From: an uncultured Pelagibacteraceae bacterium
Lineage (GTDB): Bacteria > Pseudomonadota > Alphaproteobacteria > Pelagibacterales > Pelagibacteraceae
Direction of reading: 5' to 3'
Assembly: GCA_902589345.1 (NCBI GenBank)
Contig: CACISU010000003.1
Span: forward strand, 45,067 to 109,066
DNA: 64,000 bases
The translations under genes were made by a program, and so were the position numbers. Each line of letters begins with the position of its first letter. The first letter of the stretch is position 1. Shown in pieces: positions 1-8,501 of this stretch. The notes under the pieces are model-generated. The model had not been told where the DNA came from, did not search any database, and worked only from the letters and a program-made list of their open reading frames with translations.

Positions 1-299
1 CTTTAAGAGTTTTAAAAAAAGAAGATAGCTTAGACGAGATTGGTTTTTTATTAAATGAAACTTGGCAATTAAAAAAAAAATTACAAAAAAGTGTTTCTAA
101 TAAAATAATTGATGAAATATATGCAAATGGTATAAACGCTGGATCATCTGGGGGTAAACTTTTAGGTGCTGGTGCTGGTGGATTTATATTGTTTTATGTT
201 GAAAACAAATATAGAAAAAAATTTTTGAAAAAAATGAAAAAATATAAAATTGTAAATTTTAAATTTTGCAGTGAGGGAAGTAAAATATTAAATATATAA
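1..299 (+). CDS. GHMP-family sugar kinase, HddA-like (3' end only)
   Basis: Only the last 98 codons are in the window, in the frame starting at base 3. The translation contains GGKLLGAGAGGFILF, which matches the C-terminal glycine-rich segment of GHMP kinases of the D-glycero-D-manno-heptose-7-phosphate kinase (HddA) type. It aligns well with the end of the full-length kinase at 22179-23147 (GKLIGAGGGGFLLF), so the two are paralogues. By family this protein would phosphorylate the anomeric position of a heptose 7-phosphate. The stop lies 3 bases before the next ATG, consistent with an operon. The catalytic N-terminal half is outside the window, so substrate remains inferred. Confidence 0.75.
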   Translation, partial: LRVLKKEDSLDEIGFLLNETWQLKKKLQKSVSNKIIDEIYANGINAGSSGGKLLGAGAGGFILFYVENKYRKKFLKKMKKYKIVNFKFCSEGSKILNI

Positions 300-302
300 A
301 AC

Positions 303-1232
303 ATGAATGTATTAGTAACTGGTGGAGCTGGATATATTGGAACTGTACTTGTACCAATGTTGTTAGAAAAAAAATTAAAAGTCACACTATTAGATAATTT
401 TTTATTCCAGCAAAAATTTGAAATTGAAGATAAAAATCTAAAATTAATTAGAGGAGATGTTAAAGATTATAGTTTTGTTAATAAAATTTTAAGTGAAAAT
501 TTTGATTTTATAATTCCATTGGCAGGATTAGTAGGCGCTCCTTTGTGTGAAATTAAACCTGAGGAAGCGAAAGAAGTTAATGAAAATGCAATAGATTTTT
601 TATGTCGAAACGCTAACAAAGATACAAAAATAATTGTGCCAACAACAAACTCTGGATATGGTATAGGAAAAAAAAATATTTATTGCACAGAAAAATCACC
701 TTTAAATCCAATATCTGTTTATGGAATAACAAAAGTTAATGCTGAAAAAATAATTTTATCAAGAGGTAATGCGATATCTCTTAGATTAGCGACAGTTTTT
801 GGTACTTCACCTCGTATGAGATTAGATTTACTAGTTAATCATTTTGTTTATAGAGCACTTAAATATAAAAAAATTGAAATATTCGAAGGAGATTTTAAAA
901 GAAACTATGTATCAGTATATGATGTTGCAAGAGCTTTCATTTATAGTATAGACAATTTTGAACGTCTTAAAGATAATATTTTTAATTTTGGATTAGAAAA
1001 TGTAAATTTAACCAAAATTGAACTTGCAAAAAAAATTAAAGATCAAATTCCAGATTTTGAATATATATTAAATAATAATAAACAGGACCCAGATAAAAGA
1101 GATTATATTGTATCAAATGAAAAAATTTTGAATACTGGCTTTAAATTTAAAAATACTATTGAAGCTGGAATTAGACAATTAATTGAAAAAAATGTACAAG
1201 ATTTAGACTATTCAAAATGTAGCAATATTTAA
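303..1232 (+). CDS. NAD-dependent sugar epimerase/dehydratase
   Basis: This is a 309-residue extended short-chain dehydrogenase/reductase. It begins with the Rossmann motif VTGGAGYIG (residues about 5-13) and has the catalytic Tyr-x3-Lys in VYGITK (about 140-145). Such enzymes epimerise, dehydrate or reduce nucleotide-activated sugars in the cytoplasm. A mid-protein motif, RMRLDLLVNHF, recurs as RQRLDLVVNIL in the epimerase at 5074-6051, so the two appear related and may act in the same sugar pathway. It is 4 bases upstream of the nucleotidyltransferase-kinase fusion gene. Exact substrate cannot be read from sequence. Confidence 0.88.
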   Translation: MNVLVTGGAGYIGTVLVPMLLEKKLKVTLLDNFLFQQKFEIEDKNLKLIRGDVKDYSFVNKILSENFDFIIPLAGLVGAPLCEIKPEEAKEVNENAIDFLCRNANKDTKIIVPTTNSGYGIGKKNIYCTEKSPLNPISVYGITKVNAEKIILSRGNAISLRLATVFGTSPRMRLDLLVNHFVYRALKYKKIEIFEGDFKRNYVSVYDVARAFIYSIDNFERLKDNIFNFGLENVNLTKIELAKKIKDQIPDFEYILNNNKQDPDKRDYIVSNEKILNTGFKFKNTIEAGIRQLIEKNVQDLDYSKCSNI

Positions 1233-1236
1233 TTGA

Positions 1237-2757
1237 ATGAGACAAAAAATATTTAATATAGACATTGTATTAAAAAAAATAAAAATACAAAAAAAAAATC
1301 AATTAAAAATTGGATTGTGTCATGGAGTATTTGATTTATTACACCTTGGACACATTAAGCATTTTAAAGAAGCAAAAAAATATTGCGATATCTTGATAGT
1401 ATCGATAACCTCAGACCAGTTTGTAAACAAAGGACCAAATAGACCAGCTTTTAATCAATTTCAAAGAATGGAGGCTTTAGAGGCGCTTGAAGAAATTGAT
1501 TTTGTTATCCTTTCCAAGGAAATTTCTTCAAAAAATATAATAAATAAAATAAAACCCAACATTTATTTCAAAGGACCTGATTACAAAAATAACTCCAAAG
1601 ATTTAACTAAAAAAATTTTTTTTGAAAAAAAGGCAGTTGAAAAAAATGGAGGAAAAATATTTTATACCAAAGACGTCAAATTTAGTTCATCTTCTTTGAT
1701 AAAAGATTATATGGGCATTTTTAATGAAAAGCAAAAAAATGAAATAAAAATTATTAAAAAAAATTATGATTTAAATAAAATTAGAAAAATTTTGGATAAT
1801 ATTAATGGAATAAACCCATTAATAATTGGCGAAACAATCATAGATCAATACCATTTTACCCAAACTCTCGGAAAATCAGGAAAAGAACCTGTTCTAGTAT
1901 TAAAAGAGTTGTATATTGAAAGATATTTAGGCGGTGCCCTAGCAGTTTGCAGACATTTAAGTTCATTTATAAAAAAAATGAACTTTCTATCATATTTAGG
2001 AGAAAAAAAAGAATTTTTGTCATTTATTAAAAAAGGTATTCCAAAAAATATAATTGCTAATTTTGTTTTTAAAAAAAATTCACCAACTATTCTAAAAAAA
2101 AGATTTGTGGATAAATTGACCAATGCAAAAATTCTAGGTGCCTATCAATTAAATGATGAATTTCTTTATAAAGAAAATTTAAACAGTCTTTATAAAAATT
2201 TTGGTAGATTAAGTAAAAATGCAGATCTATTTATTATTTCCGATTATGGACATGGACTTATAAATAAGGAATTTATTAAAAAAATAAAAAAAATAAAAAA
2301 GTTTATTGCTGTAAATGTTCAAGTCAATTCTTCCAATATTGGTTATCATTCTCTAAAAAACTTTAATGGTGTCGACTGTGTAATAATTAATGAAAATGAA
2401 CTTAGATATGAAATGAGATCTAAACAAGAAAAAATTGAGACATTAATGAAGAAATTAATTAATGATATGAAATTAAGACATTTAGTTGTGACGAGAGGCT
2501 CATCCGGGGTAATAATGGCCACAAAAAATAAAAATTTTTTTTATTGTGAAGCTTATGCTGGTAAAATAGTGGATAAAGTAGGCACAGGGGATGCAATGAT
2601 TGCAATTTTATCTTTGCTTTTATTTTCTGGGGTAGATAATAAATTAAGTTTATTTCTTTCATCATTGTGTGCGAGTCAAAAAATAAGTGTGATAGGAAAC
2701 AAAGAGTTTATAAAAAAAGATATTCTTCTAAAAGAAATTGAGCATTTAATTGATTGA
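1237..2757 (+). CDS. Nucleotidyltransferase-PfkB kinase fusion, HldE domains in reversed order
   Basis: This is a 506-residue bifunctional protein. Residues about 24-160 are a cytidylyltransferase-fold domain with CHGVFDLLHLGH (HxGH at 36-39) and a C-terminal signature FSSSSLI. Residues about 175-506 are a PfkB/ribokinase-type kinase with a glycine-rich YLGGA segment and the catalytic GTGDAM motif (Asp about 452). HldE, which makes ADP-heptose, has kinase first and nucleotidyltransferase second; here the order is reversed. It probably phosphorylates and nucleotide-activates a heptose or related sugar, but substrate and nucleotide (ATP or CTP) are inferred. Its 3' end overlaps the next gene by 8 bases. 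Confidence 0.85.
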   Translation: MRQKIFNIDIVLKKIKIQKKNQLKIGLCHGVFDLLHLGHIKHFKEAKKYCDILIVSITSDQFVNKGPNRPAFNQFQRMEALEALEEIDFVILSKEISSKNIINKIKPNIYFKGPDYKNNSKDLTKKIFFEKKAVEKNGGKIFYTKDVKFSSSSLIKDYMGIFNEKQKNEIKIIKKNYDLNKIRKILDNINGINPLIIGETIIDQYHFTQTLGKSGKEPVLVLKELYIERYLGGALAVCRHLSSFIKKMNFLSYLGEKKEFLSFIKKGIPKNIIANFVFKKNSPTILKKRFVDKLTNAKILGAYQLNDEFLYKENLNSLYKNFGRLSKNADLFIISDYGHGLINKEFIKKIKKIKKFIAVNVQVNSSNIGYHSLKNFNGVDCVIINENELRYEMRSKQEKIETLMKKLINDMKLRHLVVTRGSSGVIMATKNKNFFYCEAYAGKIVDKVGTGDAMIAILSLLLFSGVDNKLSLFLSSLCASQKISVIGNKEFIKKDILLKEIEHLID

Positions 2758-3154
2758 CCATATGCCAATTAAAAACTTATCTCATATTTCTTTAAGTAGC
2801 AAATCACTCTTTAAAGTAAAAAAATTTTACGTTGATATTCTTGGGTGTAAAATAATTCACAAATTTATTAATCCAAAAAATGGCGAGTTATATGGATATT
2901 TTTTGTCATCCAACAATAATACCTTTCTTGAATTCTTTAAAATAAATAAAAATATTAAAAAAAAAAGAGGAAATACTTTTCGGCACTTATGTTTTGAAGT
3001 AACAAATATTTTTAAATTAAGAAAAAAAATAATTAAAAATTCACCCTCTATAATTAAAAGAGGTAAAACAGATAATATTTTACAATTTTTTGTTAAAGAT
3101 TATGAAAACAATATCGTAGAATTCCATCAAAGAGATAAAAAATCAAATTTTTAA
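2750..3154 (+). CDS. VOC (glyoxalase-fold) family protein
   Basis: This 134-residue protein resembles the vicinal oxygen chelate family. It starts with a typical first strand and helix (NLSHISLSSKSLFKVKKFYVDILGCK) and ends with the second half-motif DYENNIVEFHQ, where His and Glu residues commonly bind a divalent metal. VOC members isomerise or cleave small substrates, and some serve sugar or acyl modification clusters. Its role here is unknown. The annotated start overlaps the end of the fusion gene; an in-frame ATG at 2762 (MPIKNLSHI) is an equally good start. Neighbours suggest a role in the same sugar pathway. Confidence 0.7.
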   Translation: MIDHMPIKNLSHISLSSKSLFKVKKFYVDILGCKIIHKFINPKNGELYGYFLSSNNNTFLEFFKINKNIKKKRGNTFRHLCFEVTNIFKLRKKIIKNSPSIIKRGKTDNILQFFVKDYENNIVEFHQRDKKSNF

Positions 3155-3156
3155 CA

Positions 3157-4365
3157 ATGATCAAAGAATACAAAAGAAAAAGCTGCAGATTGTGTAAATC
3201 TAAAAATATAAAAGATGTTTATAAATTTAAAAAAACACCCATAGGTGATGATTACAGAATAAATAAAACTTCTACAAATAATTTTGAATTAAAATTAAAA
3301 CATTGTAAAAATTGTGATTTTGTACAATTGTCAAACATAATTAATCCAGATAAAGTTTATGGGGAATATCTTTATATAACAGAAACTTCATTTGGTCTAA
3401 TTAATCATTTTAACAACTTAGTTGATTATCTTTTTAAAAAAAAAATCCTCACTTCATTATCTCAGGTGCTAGAAATAGGAAGCAATGATGGATCTCTTCA
3501 AAAAATTTTAAAAAAAAAATGTTATTTTGTTCTAGGTATAGATCCTGCAACTCATTTAACTATAGATAAAAATTTGATAACGATGAAAGGGATGTATGAC
3601 AACAAACTGTCAAATAAAATTACAAAAAAATTTTATAAATTTGATGTTATTATTGCAAACAATGTTATAGCTAACATTGATGATTTGGATACAGTTTTTA
3701 AAGGTATTTCAAATAATTTAGTTGATAACGGATATTTTGTAATGGAAACTTTTTCACTCAGTAAATTACTCAAACATAATCTAATAGATAATATTTACCA
3801 CGAACACTTGTCTTATTTCACTTTTAAAACTATTAATAGATTTGCAAAAAAATATAAAATTAACTTAGTTGATGGATCAATCGAAAAGGTCAAAGGAGGC
3901 TCCTTGAGGTTAATTTTTAAAAAACAAAATAAATATAAAAAAAATCACTTAGTTGAAAAAATTATAAAAAAAGAAGAACAAAAATTAAATATAAAAGAAA
4001 GGTTTAAACAATTGAGAATAATAAATAATAACAATATGTATAAAATTCATAATTATTTAGAAAAAAATAAAATAAAAAAAATTGTTGGTTTTGGAGCTTC
4101 AGTTGGAACAACAACTTTAGTATATGATTTTGAATTAACAAAAAAAATTTCATACATATTTGATAATGAAAAAAAAAGGAATAATATGTATTTGCCTAAT
4201 ACAGATATAAAAGTTAAGTTACCAAAAAAATTAAAAAAAAATCAACCAGTATTAATTTTTGCATGGAGGTATTTTAAAACTATTCTTAGGAGGAATAAAA
4301 GAATTTTTCCAAAAGGTACGGTATTTATTTTACCTTTGCCAAAATTTAAAATAATCAAAATATGA
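3157..4365 (+). CDS. SAM-dependent C-methyltransferase-like protein, zinc-binding N-terminus
   Basis: This is a 402-residue protein with the three-part layout of NDP-sugar C-methyltransferases. An N-terminal zinc-ribbon-like part has CRLCKSK and CKNC (residues about 10-55). The SAM-binding Rossmann domain carries VLEIGSNDGSLQ (about 105-116). A C-terminal domain follows, with FGASVGTTTL. The family signature IYHEHLSYF is present at about 210. Relatives such as TylC3 and NovU put a methyl group on a carbon of a keto-sugar nucleotide. A second copy of this type is at 7302-8501. The 3' end overlaps the next gene by 4 bases. The target sugar is unknown. Confidence 0.82.
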   Translation: MIKEYKRKSCRLCKSKNIKDVYKFKKTPIGDDYRINKTSTNNFELKLKHCKNCDFVQLSNIINPDKVYGEYLYITETSFGLINHFNNLVDYLFKKKILTSLSQVLEIGSNDGSLQKILKKKCYFVLGIDPATHLTIDKNLITMKGMYDNKLSNKITKKFYKFDVIIANNVIANIDDLDTVFKGISNNLVDNGYFVMETFSLSKLLKHNLIDNIYHEHLSYFTFKTINRFAKKYKINLVDGSIEKVKGGSLRLIFKKQNKYKKNHLVEKIIKKEEQKLNIKERFKQLRIINNNNMYKIHNYLEKNKIKKIVGFGASVGTTTLVYDFELTKKISYIFDNEKKRNNMYLPNTDIKVKLPKKLKKNQPVLIFAWRYFKTILRRNKRIFPKGTVFILPLPKFKIIKI

Positions 4366-5069
4366 AAAAAATTTCTTTAGTAGTTGGTGGAACAAAAGGA
4401 ATTGGAAAAGTAATTGTTAAAAAATTAAAAAAAAGAGGTGACAAAATTTATACACTTTCAAGATCTAAAGAAAAAAAAAATAATCATTTTTCTTTAGACT
4501 TACTGGGCGATCTTTCGGAATTAAATAAAATAAAAAAAAAATTTCATAAAAAAAAAATAGATAACCTAATATTTTCGCAGAGATATAGAGGTGATTTGGA
4601 ACAAATGGACTATGGAATAATGTTAAAAAGCACTGATAAAATAATTAATACTTTAAAAAATAATATAAGTAAAAAGGGCTCAATTACTGTTTTAAGTTCA
4701 ATTGCAACAACGACTGTAGTTGATGATCAAAATGCAGAATATCATTATACAAGAGGAGCTGTTGAAAGTTTAGTAAGATATTATGCAGTAAAACTTGGTT
4801 CAAAAGGTATAAGAGTAAACTGCATTCAGGCAACAGTAATATTTAAACCAGAAAATAAAAAATTTTTTTCAAAAAAAAATAATTTAACCAGAAGAATTAT
4901 TGAACACATAACTCCATTGAATAGAATGGGAACAGCTGAAGATATGGCGAATCTAGCAAATTATTTATCCTCAGACGATGCAAGCTATATAACTGGGTGT
5001 ATAATTCCAGTAGATGGTGGAGCAAGATTAACAAGTCAAGAACATATAATAAAAAAATTTTTAAAATAA
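4362..5069 (+). CDS. Short-chain dehydrogenase/reductase with YxxxR active site
   Basis: This 235-residue classical SDR has the cofactor motif GGTKGIGK (residues about 8-15), a catalytic-type serine in VLSSIA (about 113), and a C-terminal TGCIIPVDGG segment typical of the family. The active-site motif reads EYHYTRGAVE, so the conserved Tyr-x3-Lys is Tyr-x3-Arg. The change is not a sequence-end artefact and sits inside a well-conserved helix. It could reduce a keto-sugar or be altered in activity. It sits 5 bases before an epimerase gene, in line with an operon. Confidence 0.85.
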   Translation: MKKISLVVGGTKGIGKVIVKKLKKRGDKIYTLSRSKEKKNNHFSLDLLGDLSELNKIKKKFHKKKIDNLIFSQRYRGDLEQMDYGIMLKSTDKIINTLKNNISKKGSITVLSSIATTTVVDDQNAEYHYTRGAVESLVRYYAVKLGSKGIRVNCIQATVIFKPENKKFFSKKNNLTRRIIEHITPLNRMGTAEDMANLANYLSSDDASYITGCIIPVDGGARLTSQEHIIKKFLK

Positions 5070-5073
5070 CAAT

Positions 5074-6051
5074 ATGAAAAAAATATTTATTACAGGAGGA
5101 GCAGGCTATGTAGGTTCAGAGTTGTCAAAATATCTAATTAATGAGGGATACGAAGTTACCGTTTTTGATTTATTTATTTATGGAGAAACTTTAGAAAATC
5201 ATCCTAGACTTAAGTTAATTAAAGGAGATATAAGAGATCAAATAAAACTAGAAAAACATATAACAGGTCATGACGTAGTTATCCATTTGGCTTGCATTTC
5301 AAATGATCCTAGTTTTGAATTAAATCCTAAACTAGGAAAAGAAATTAACTTGGATGCTTTTGAACCATTAGTAAAAATTTCAAAGCGAAATGGAATAAAA
5401 AAATTTATTTATGCTTCTTCCTCTTCAGTTTATGGAATTAAAAAAGAAAAAAATGTTAGTGAAGAAATGACATTAGAACCTATTACTGACTATTCTAAAT
5501 TTAAAGCAGAATGTGAAAAAATACTTTTTAAATATAAATCTGAAAATTTTATTACAATAGTCGTTAGACCTGCGACAGTTTGTGGTTATTCATCAAGACA
5601 AAGATTAGATTTAGTGGTAAATATTTTAACTAATCTAGCTTACCATAAACGAGAAATATCAGTATTTGGGGGTGAACAATTAAGACCCAATATTCATATA
5701 AAAGATATGGTTAGATCTTATAAATTTTTAATGGAACAGGATGAAAAAAAAGTAAATGGTGAAATTTTTAATGTTGGATATGAAAATAAATCAATTAATG
5801 ATTTGGCTAATGAAGTAACAAAAGTAATTGGAAAAGATGTTAAAATAGCAATAGTTCCATCAAATGATAATAGATCTTATCATATTTCGTCCTCTAAAAT
5901 TTATAAATTATTTGGCTTTAGGAATAAATTTAATATTTTAGATGCTGTTCAGGATCTTAAATTTGCGTTTGAAAATAAAAAATTAATTAATTGTTTAGAT
6001 GACGAAAATTATTTTAATATAAAAAAAATGCAAAATATTAATCTTAAATAA
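5074..6051 (+). CDS. NAD-dependent sugar epimerase/dehydratase
   Basis: This is a 325-residue extended SDR with the N-terminal motif ITGGAGYVGSEL, the SSSSVYG strand (about 115) and the catalytic Tyr-x3-Lys in DYSKFK (about 146-150). The order of motifs is that of UDP-glucose 4-epimerase-like enzymes. It shares the RLDLVVN segment and overall layout with the epimerase at 303-1232. It is followed 6 bases later by the transketolase-like pair. It most likely acts on a nucleotide-activated sugar in the cytoplasm. Substrate not determinable. Confidence 0.88.
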   Translation: MKKIFITGGAGYVGSELSKYLINEGYEVTVFDLFIYGETLENHPRLKLIKGDIRDQIKLEKHITGHDVVIHLACISNDPSFELNPKLGKEINLDAFEPLVKISKRNGIKKFIYASSSSVYGIKKEKNVSEEMTLEPITDYSKFKAECEKILFKYKSENFITIVVRPATVCGYSSRQRLDLVVNILTNLAYHKREISVFGGEQLRPNIHIKDMVRSYKFLMEQDEKKVNGEIFNVGYENKSINDLANEVTKVIGKDVKIAIVPSNDNRSYHISSSKIYKLFGFRNKFNILDAVQDLKFAFENKKLINCLDDENYFNIKKMQNINLK

Positions 6052-6057
6052 ATTTAT

Positions 6058-6807
6058 ATGAATATTTTAAAACTTATAGATAAAGCACATAATTTAAGAA
6101 AAGAGACTTTTAAAGCTTTTATTAAAAAAGGGGAAGCACACCTAGGAGGAAGTTTTTCAATGATAGAAATTTTAATTCTTTTATATGAAAAAATCTTAAA
6201 CAAAAAAGATAAGTTTATATTAAGTAAATCCCATTCTTCTTTTCCTTTATGTTTAATTTTAAGAAAAAAGGGTCTTAACCCCAAGTTAACCACACACTTA
6301 GAAATTGATCAAAAAAATGGAATTTTTTGCACTACAGGAAGCCTAGGGCATGGTCTGCCCATATCTGTTGGTATGGCTCTTGCTAGAAAAAAGCAAAATA
6401 AAAGAGGGAAAATTTACGTTTTAATAAGTGATGGAGAATGCCAGGAAGGAACTACCTGGGAGTCTTGCCTTATTGCATCAAAACACAAATTAGATAATCT
6501 GGTTTTGATAATTGATTACAATAAGATTCAAGCCTTAACTTTCTTGAAAGATGGTCTTCCTTTATCAAGCTTAAGTAAAAAATTAAAAGCATTTAATTTC
6601 AATACAGTTGAAATCAAAAATGGGCATAATTTTAAATCTTTACAAAAAGGGTTTATGAAAAAAAATAAAAAAAATAAGCCAACGGCAATTATAATTCATA
6701 CAATAAAAGGCAAAGGTATAAAAAAATTTGAAAATGATCCTGTTTGGCATGCAAGAAAACTTGAAGGAAAAGAAATTGAAATTGGGTTGAAGAGTTTGAA
6801 AATATGA
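6058..6807 (+). CDS. Transketolase-like protein, N-terminal (PP domain) subunit
   Basis: This 249-residue protein corresponds to the first third of transketolase, the domain that binds the diphosphate of thiamine diphosphate. It shows GSLGHGLPISVGMAL (about 98-112) and the ThDP/metal motif SDGECQEG, with the metal-binding Asn in IDYNKIQA about 30 residues later. Split transketolases are common in sugar gene clusters and work as a heteromer with the partner encoded immediately downstream (4-base overlap). It would transfer a two-carbon ketol unit or form a branched or longer sugar. A complete housekeeping transketolase is encoded elsewhere (43484-45421), so this pair is specialised. Confidence 0.88.
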   Translation: MNILKLIDKAHNLRKETFKAFIKKGEAHLGGSFSMIEILILLYEKILNKKDKFILSKSHSSFPLCLILRKKGLNPKLTTHLEIDQKNGIFCTTGSLGHGLPISVGMALARKKQNKRGKIYVLISDGECQEGTTWESCLIASKHKLDNLVLIIDYNKIQALTFLKDGLPLSSLSKKLKAFNFNTVEIKNGHNFKSLQKGFMKKNKKNKPTAIIIHTIKGKGIKKFENDPVWHARKLEGKEIEIGLKSLKI

Positions 6808-7295
6808 GAAGAAGTTTTGGTAAAATTTTAAATAAACTTGCAAACAAAGATAAAAAAATTGTTTTGCTTGTTGGCGACATTGGATATGGAATTTTTGACG
6901 ATTTTAGAAGAAACCACTCTAAAAGATTTTTTAACCTAGGTATATGTGAACAAAGTTTAATAAGTGTTGCTTCTGGGATGGCTTTAGAAGGATACAAACC
7001 ATGGGTATATACAATTACACCATTTCTTATTGAGCGACCCTTTGAACAAGTAAAATTAGATATTGATCAACAAAATGTGAATGTAAAGCTTGTAGGTTTT
7101 GCTGATTATCCAAATCTTGGACCAACACACGGTGAGTTAAATGCAAAAAAATTAATGAGTTTGTTTAAAAATATAAAGTCATACTTTCCAAGAAATAGTA
7201 TTCAAACTAATGAATTTGTACTTAAGGCCTACAAAAGAAAAGGTCCTAATTTTATTAGTTTAAAAACTGATAAAAGTTTAATTAAGAAATTTTAA
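6804..7295 (+). CDS. Transketolase-like protein, pyrimidine-domain subunit lacking the C-terminal domain
   Basis: This 163-residue protein matches the middle (pyrimidine-binding) domain of transketolase. It has LGICEQSLISVASGMAL, whose Glu is the residue that activates thiamine diphosphate, and NLGPTHGE near residue 105. Partner subunits in split transketolases usually also carry a third domain and reach about 300 residues. Here the protein stops at the domain boundary and the next gene begins 6 bases later, so no remnant of the third domain exists. It overlaps the PP-domain gene by 4 bases. Two-domain ThDP enzymes such as ComDE-type decarboxylases show that the minimal set can be active. Confidence 0.85.
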   Translation: MRRSFGKILNKLANKDKKIVLLVGDIGYGIFDDFRRNHSKRFFNLGICEQSLISVASGMALEGYKPWVYTITPFLIERPFEQVKLDIDQQNVNVKLVGFADYPNLGPTHGELNAKKLMSLFKNIKSYFPRNSIQTNEFVLKAYKRKGPNFISLKTDKSLIKKF

Positions 7296-7301
7296 TTTTT
7301 T

Positions 7302-8501
7302 ATGAAATGCAGAATATGTAACTCGAATAAGTTAGAGGAAGTTTTAAACTTAGGTAAACAACCTTGGTGTAATAATTTTTTAAAAAAAAAAGAAATTGGT
7401 AAAGAAAAAAAATATCCTTTGGTTTTAGTATATTGCAAAGCATGTAGTCTAGTTCAGTTAAATTATACTGTTAAAAAGGAGATAATGTTTGGAGACCATA
7501 CGTATTTATCAGGAATAACTAATACATTATCTAGCCATTTTAAAAATATCGCTGATAATATTGACAATAGATTTAATAAAAATAAATCAAAAAAAAATAT
7601 TCTAGACATAGGGTCAAATGATGGAACATTTTTAAAACATTTTGTAAAAAAAAAATGGAAAGTACTAGGCGTAGAATCTTCAAAAAAAATATGCAAACTA
7701 GCAAATAGAAAAAAAATTAAAACTATACATCAATATTTTAATTTAAATACAGCAAAAAAAATTAAGTCAAAGTTTGATTTTATAAATGCCTCAGGTATTT
7801 TTTTTCATTTAGAAGAGCTTCATTCTTTCACAAAAGGAGTAAAATTTTTATTAAAGAAGAAAGGAGTTTTTGTAGTCCAATTTTTATATATGAAGAAAAT
7901 AGTTGAGAATGTCGCGTTTGATCAAATTTATCACGAACATCTGCTATATTATAACTTAAAGACTTTGCAGTTTTTATTAGAAAAACATAATTTAGAAATT
8001 TTTGACGCTTATATGACCAAAGTTCATGGAGGACAAATGGTTGCGTATGTTACGCATAAAAGCATGAGAAATAAGTCAAAAAGATTGAAGCATTTAATAA
8101 AATTAGAAAAAATTTCAGGTTGCAATGAAAAAAAATATTATAAAAATTTTTCAAAAAAAATCATTCAATTAAAAAAGAAAAATTTAGAATTTTTAAAAAA
8201 ATGTAAAATGAAAAATAAGATTGTCTATGGCATGGGAGCTCCTGCAAAAGGGAATACACTCTTAAATTATTTTAAAATAGATAAAAAATTAATAAGTGTA
8301 ATATTAGAAAAAAATGAACTAAGAGATAAATTATATTGTCCAGGATCGCATATTCCTATTGAAATGGAAAGAAATATGAAAAAATTACCCAATATTTTCT
8401 ATGTTTTAGCTTGGAATTTTAAATCAGAGATTTTAAAAAAAAATAAACATTTATTAAAAAAAGGTATAAAATTTTATTTTCCAATAAAAACAAATGATTA
8501 A
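7302..8501 (+). CDS. SAM-dependent C-methyltransferase-like protein (second copy)
   Basis: This 399-residue protein has the same layout as the one at 3157-4365. It has an N-terminal zinc-ribbon-like segment CRICNSNK plus CKAC, a SAM-binding motif ILDIGSNDGTFLK (about 100-112), the signature IYHEHLLYYN (about 207), and a C-terminal domain with YGMGAPAKGNTLL. The two differ widely in sequence, so they are old paralogues or separate acquisitions. By family it methylates a carbon of a nucleotide keto-sugar. It overlaps the following epimerase gene by 8 bases. The exact substrate is unknown. Confidence 0.82.
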   Translation: MKCRICNSNKLEEVLNLGKQPWCNNFLKKKEIGKEKKYPLVLVYCKACSLVQLNYTVKKEIMFGDHTYLSGITNTLSSHFKNIADNIDNRFNKNKSKKNILDIGSNDGTFLKHFVKKKWKVLGVESSKKICKLANRKKIKTIHQYFNLNTAKKIKSKFDFINASGIFFHLEELHSFTKGVKFLLKKKGVFVVQFLYMKKIVENVAFDQIYHEHLLYYNLKTLQFLLEKHNLEIFDAYMTKVHGGQMVAYVTHKSMRNKSKRLKHLIKLEKISGCNEKKYYKNFSKKIIQLKKKNLEFLKKCKMKNKIVYGMGAPAKGNTLLNYFKIDKKLISVILEKNELRDKLYCPGSHIPIEMERNMKKLPNIFYVLAWNFKSEILKKNKHLLKKGIKFYFPIKTND

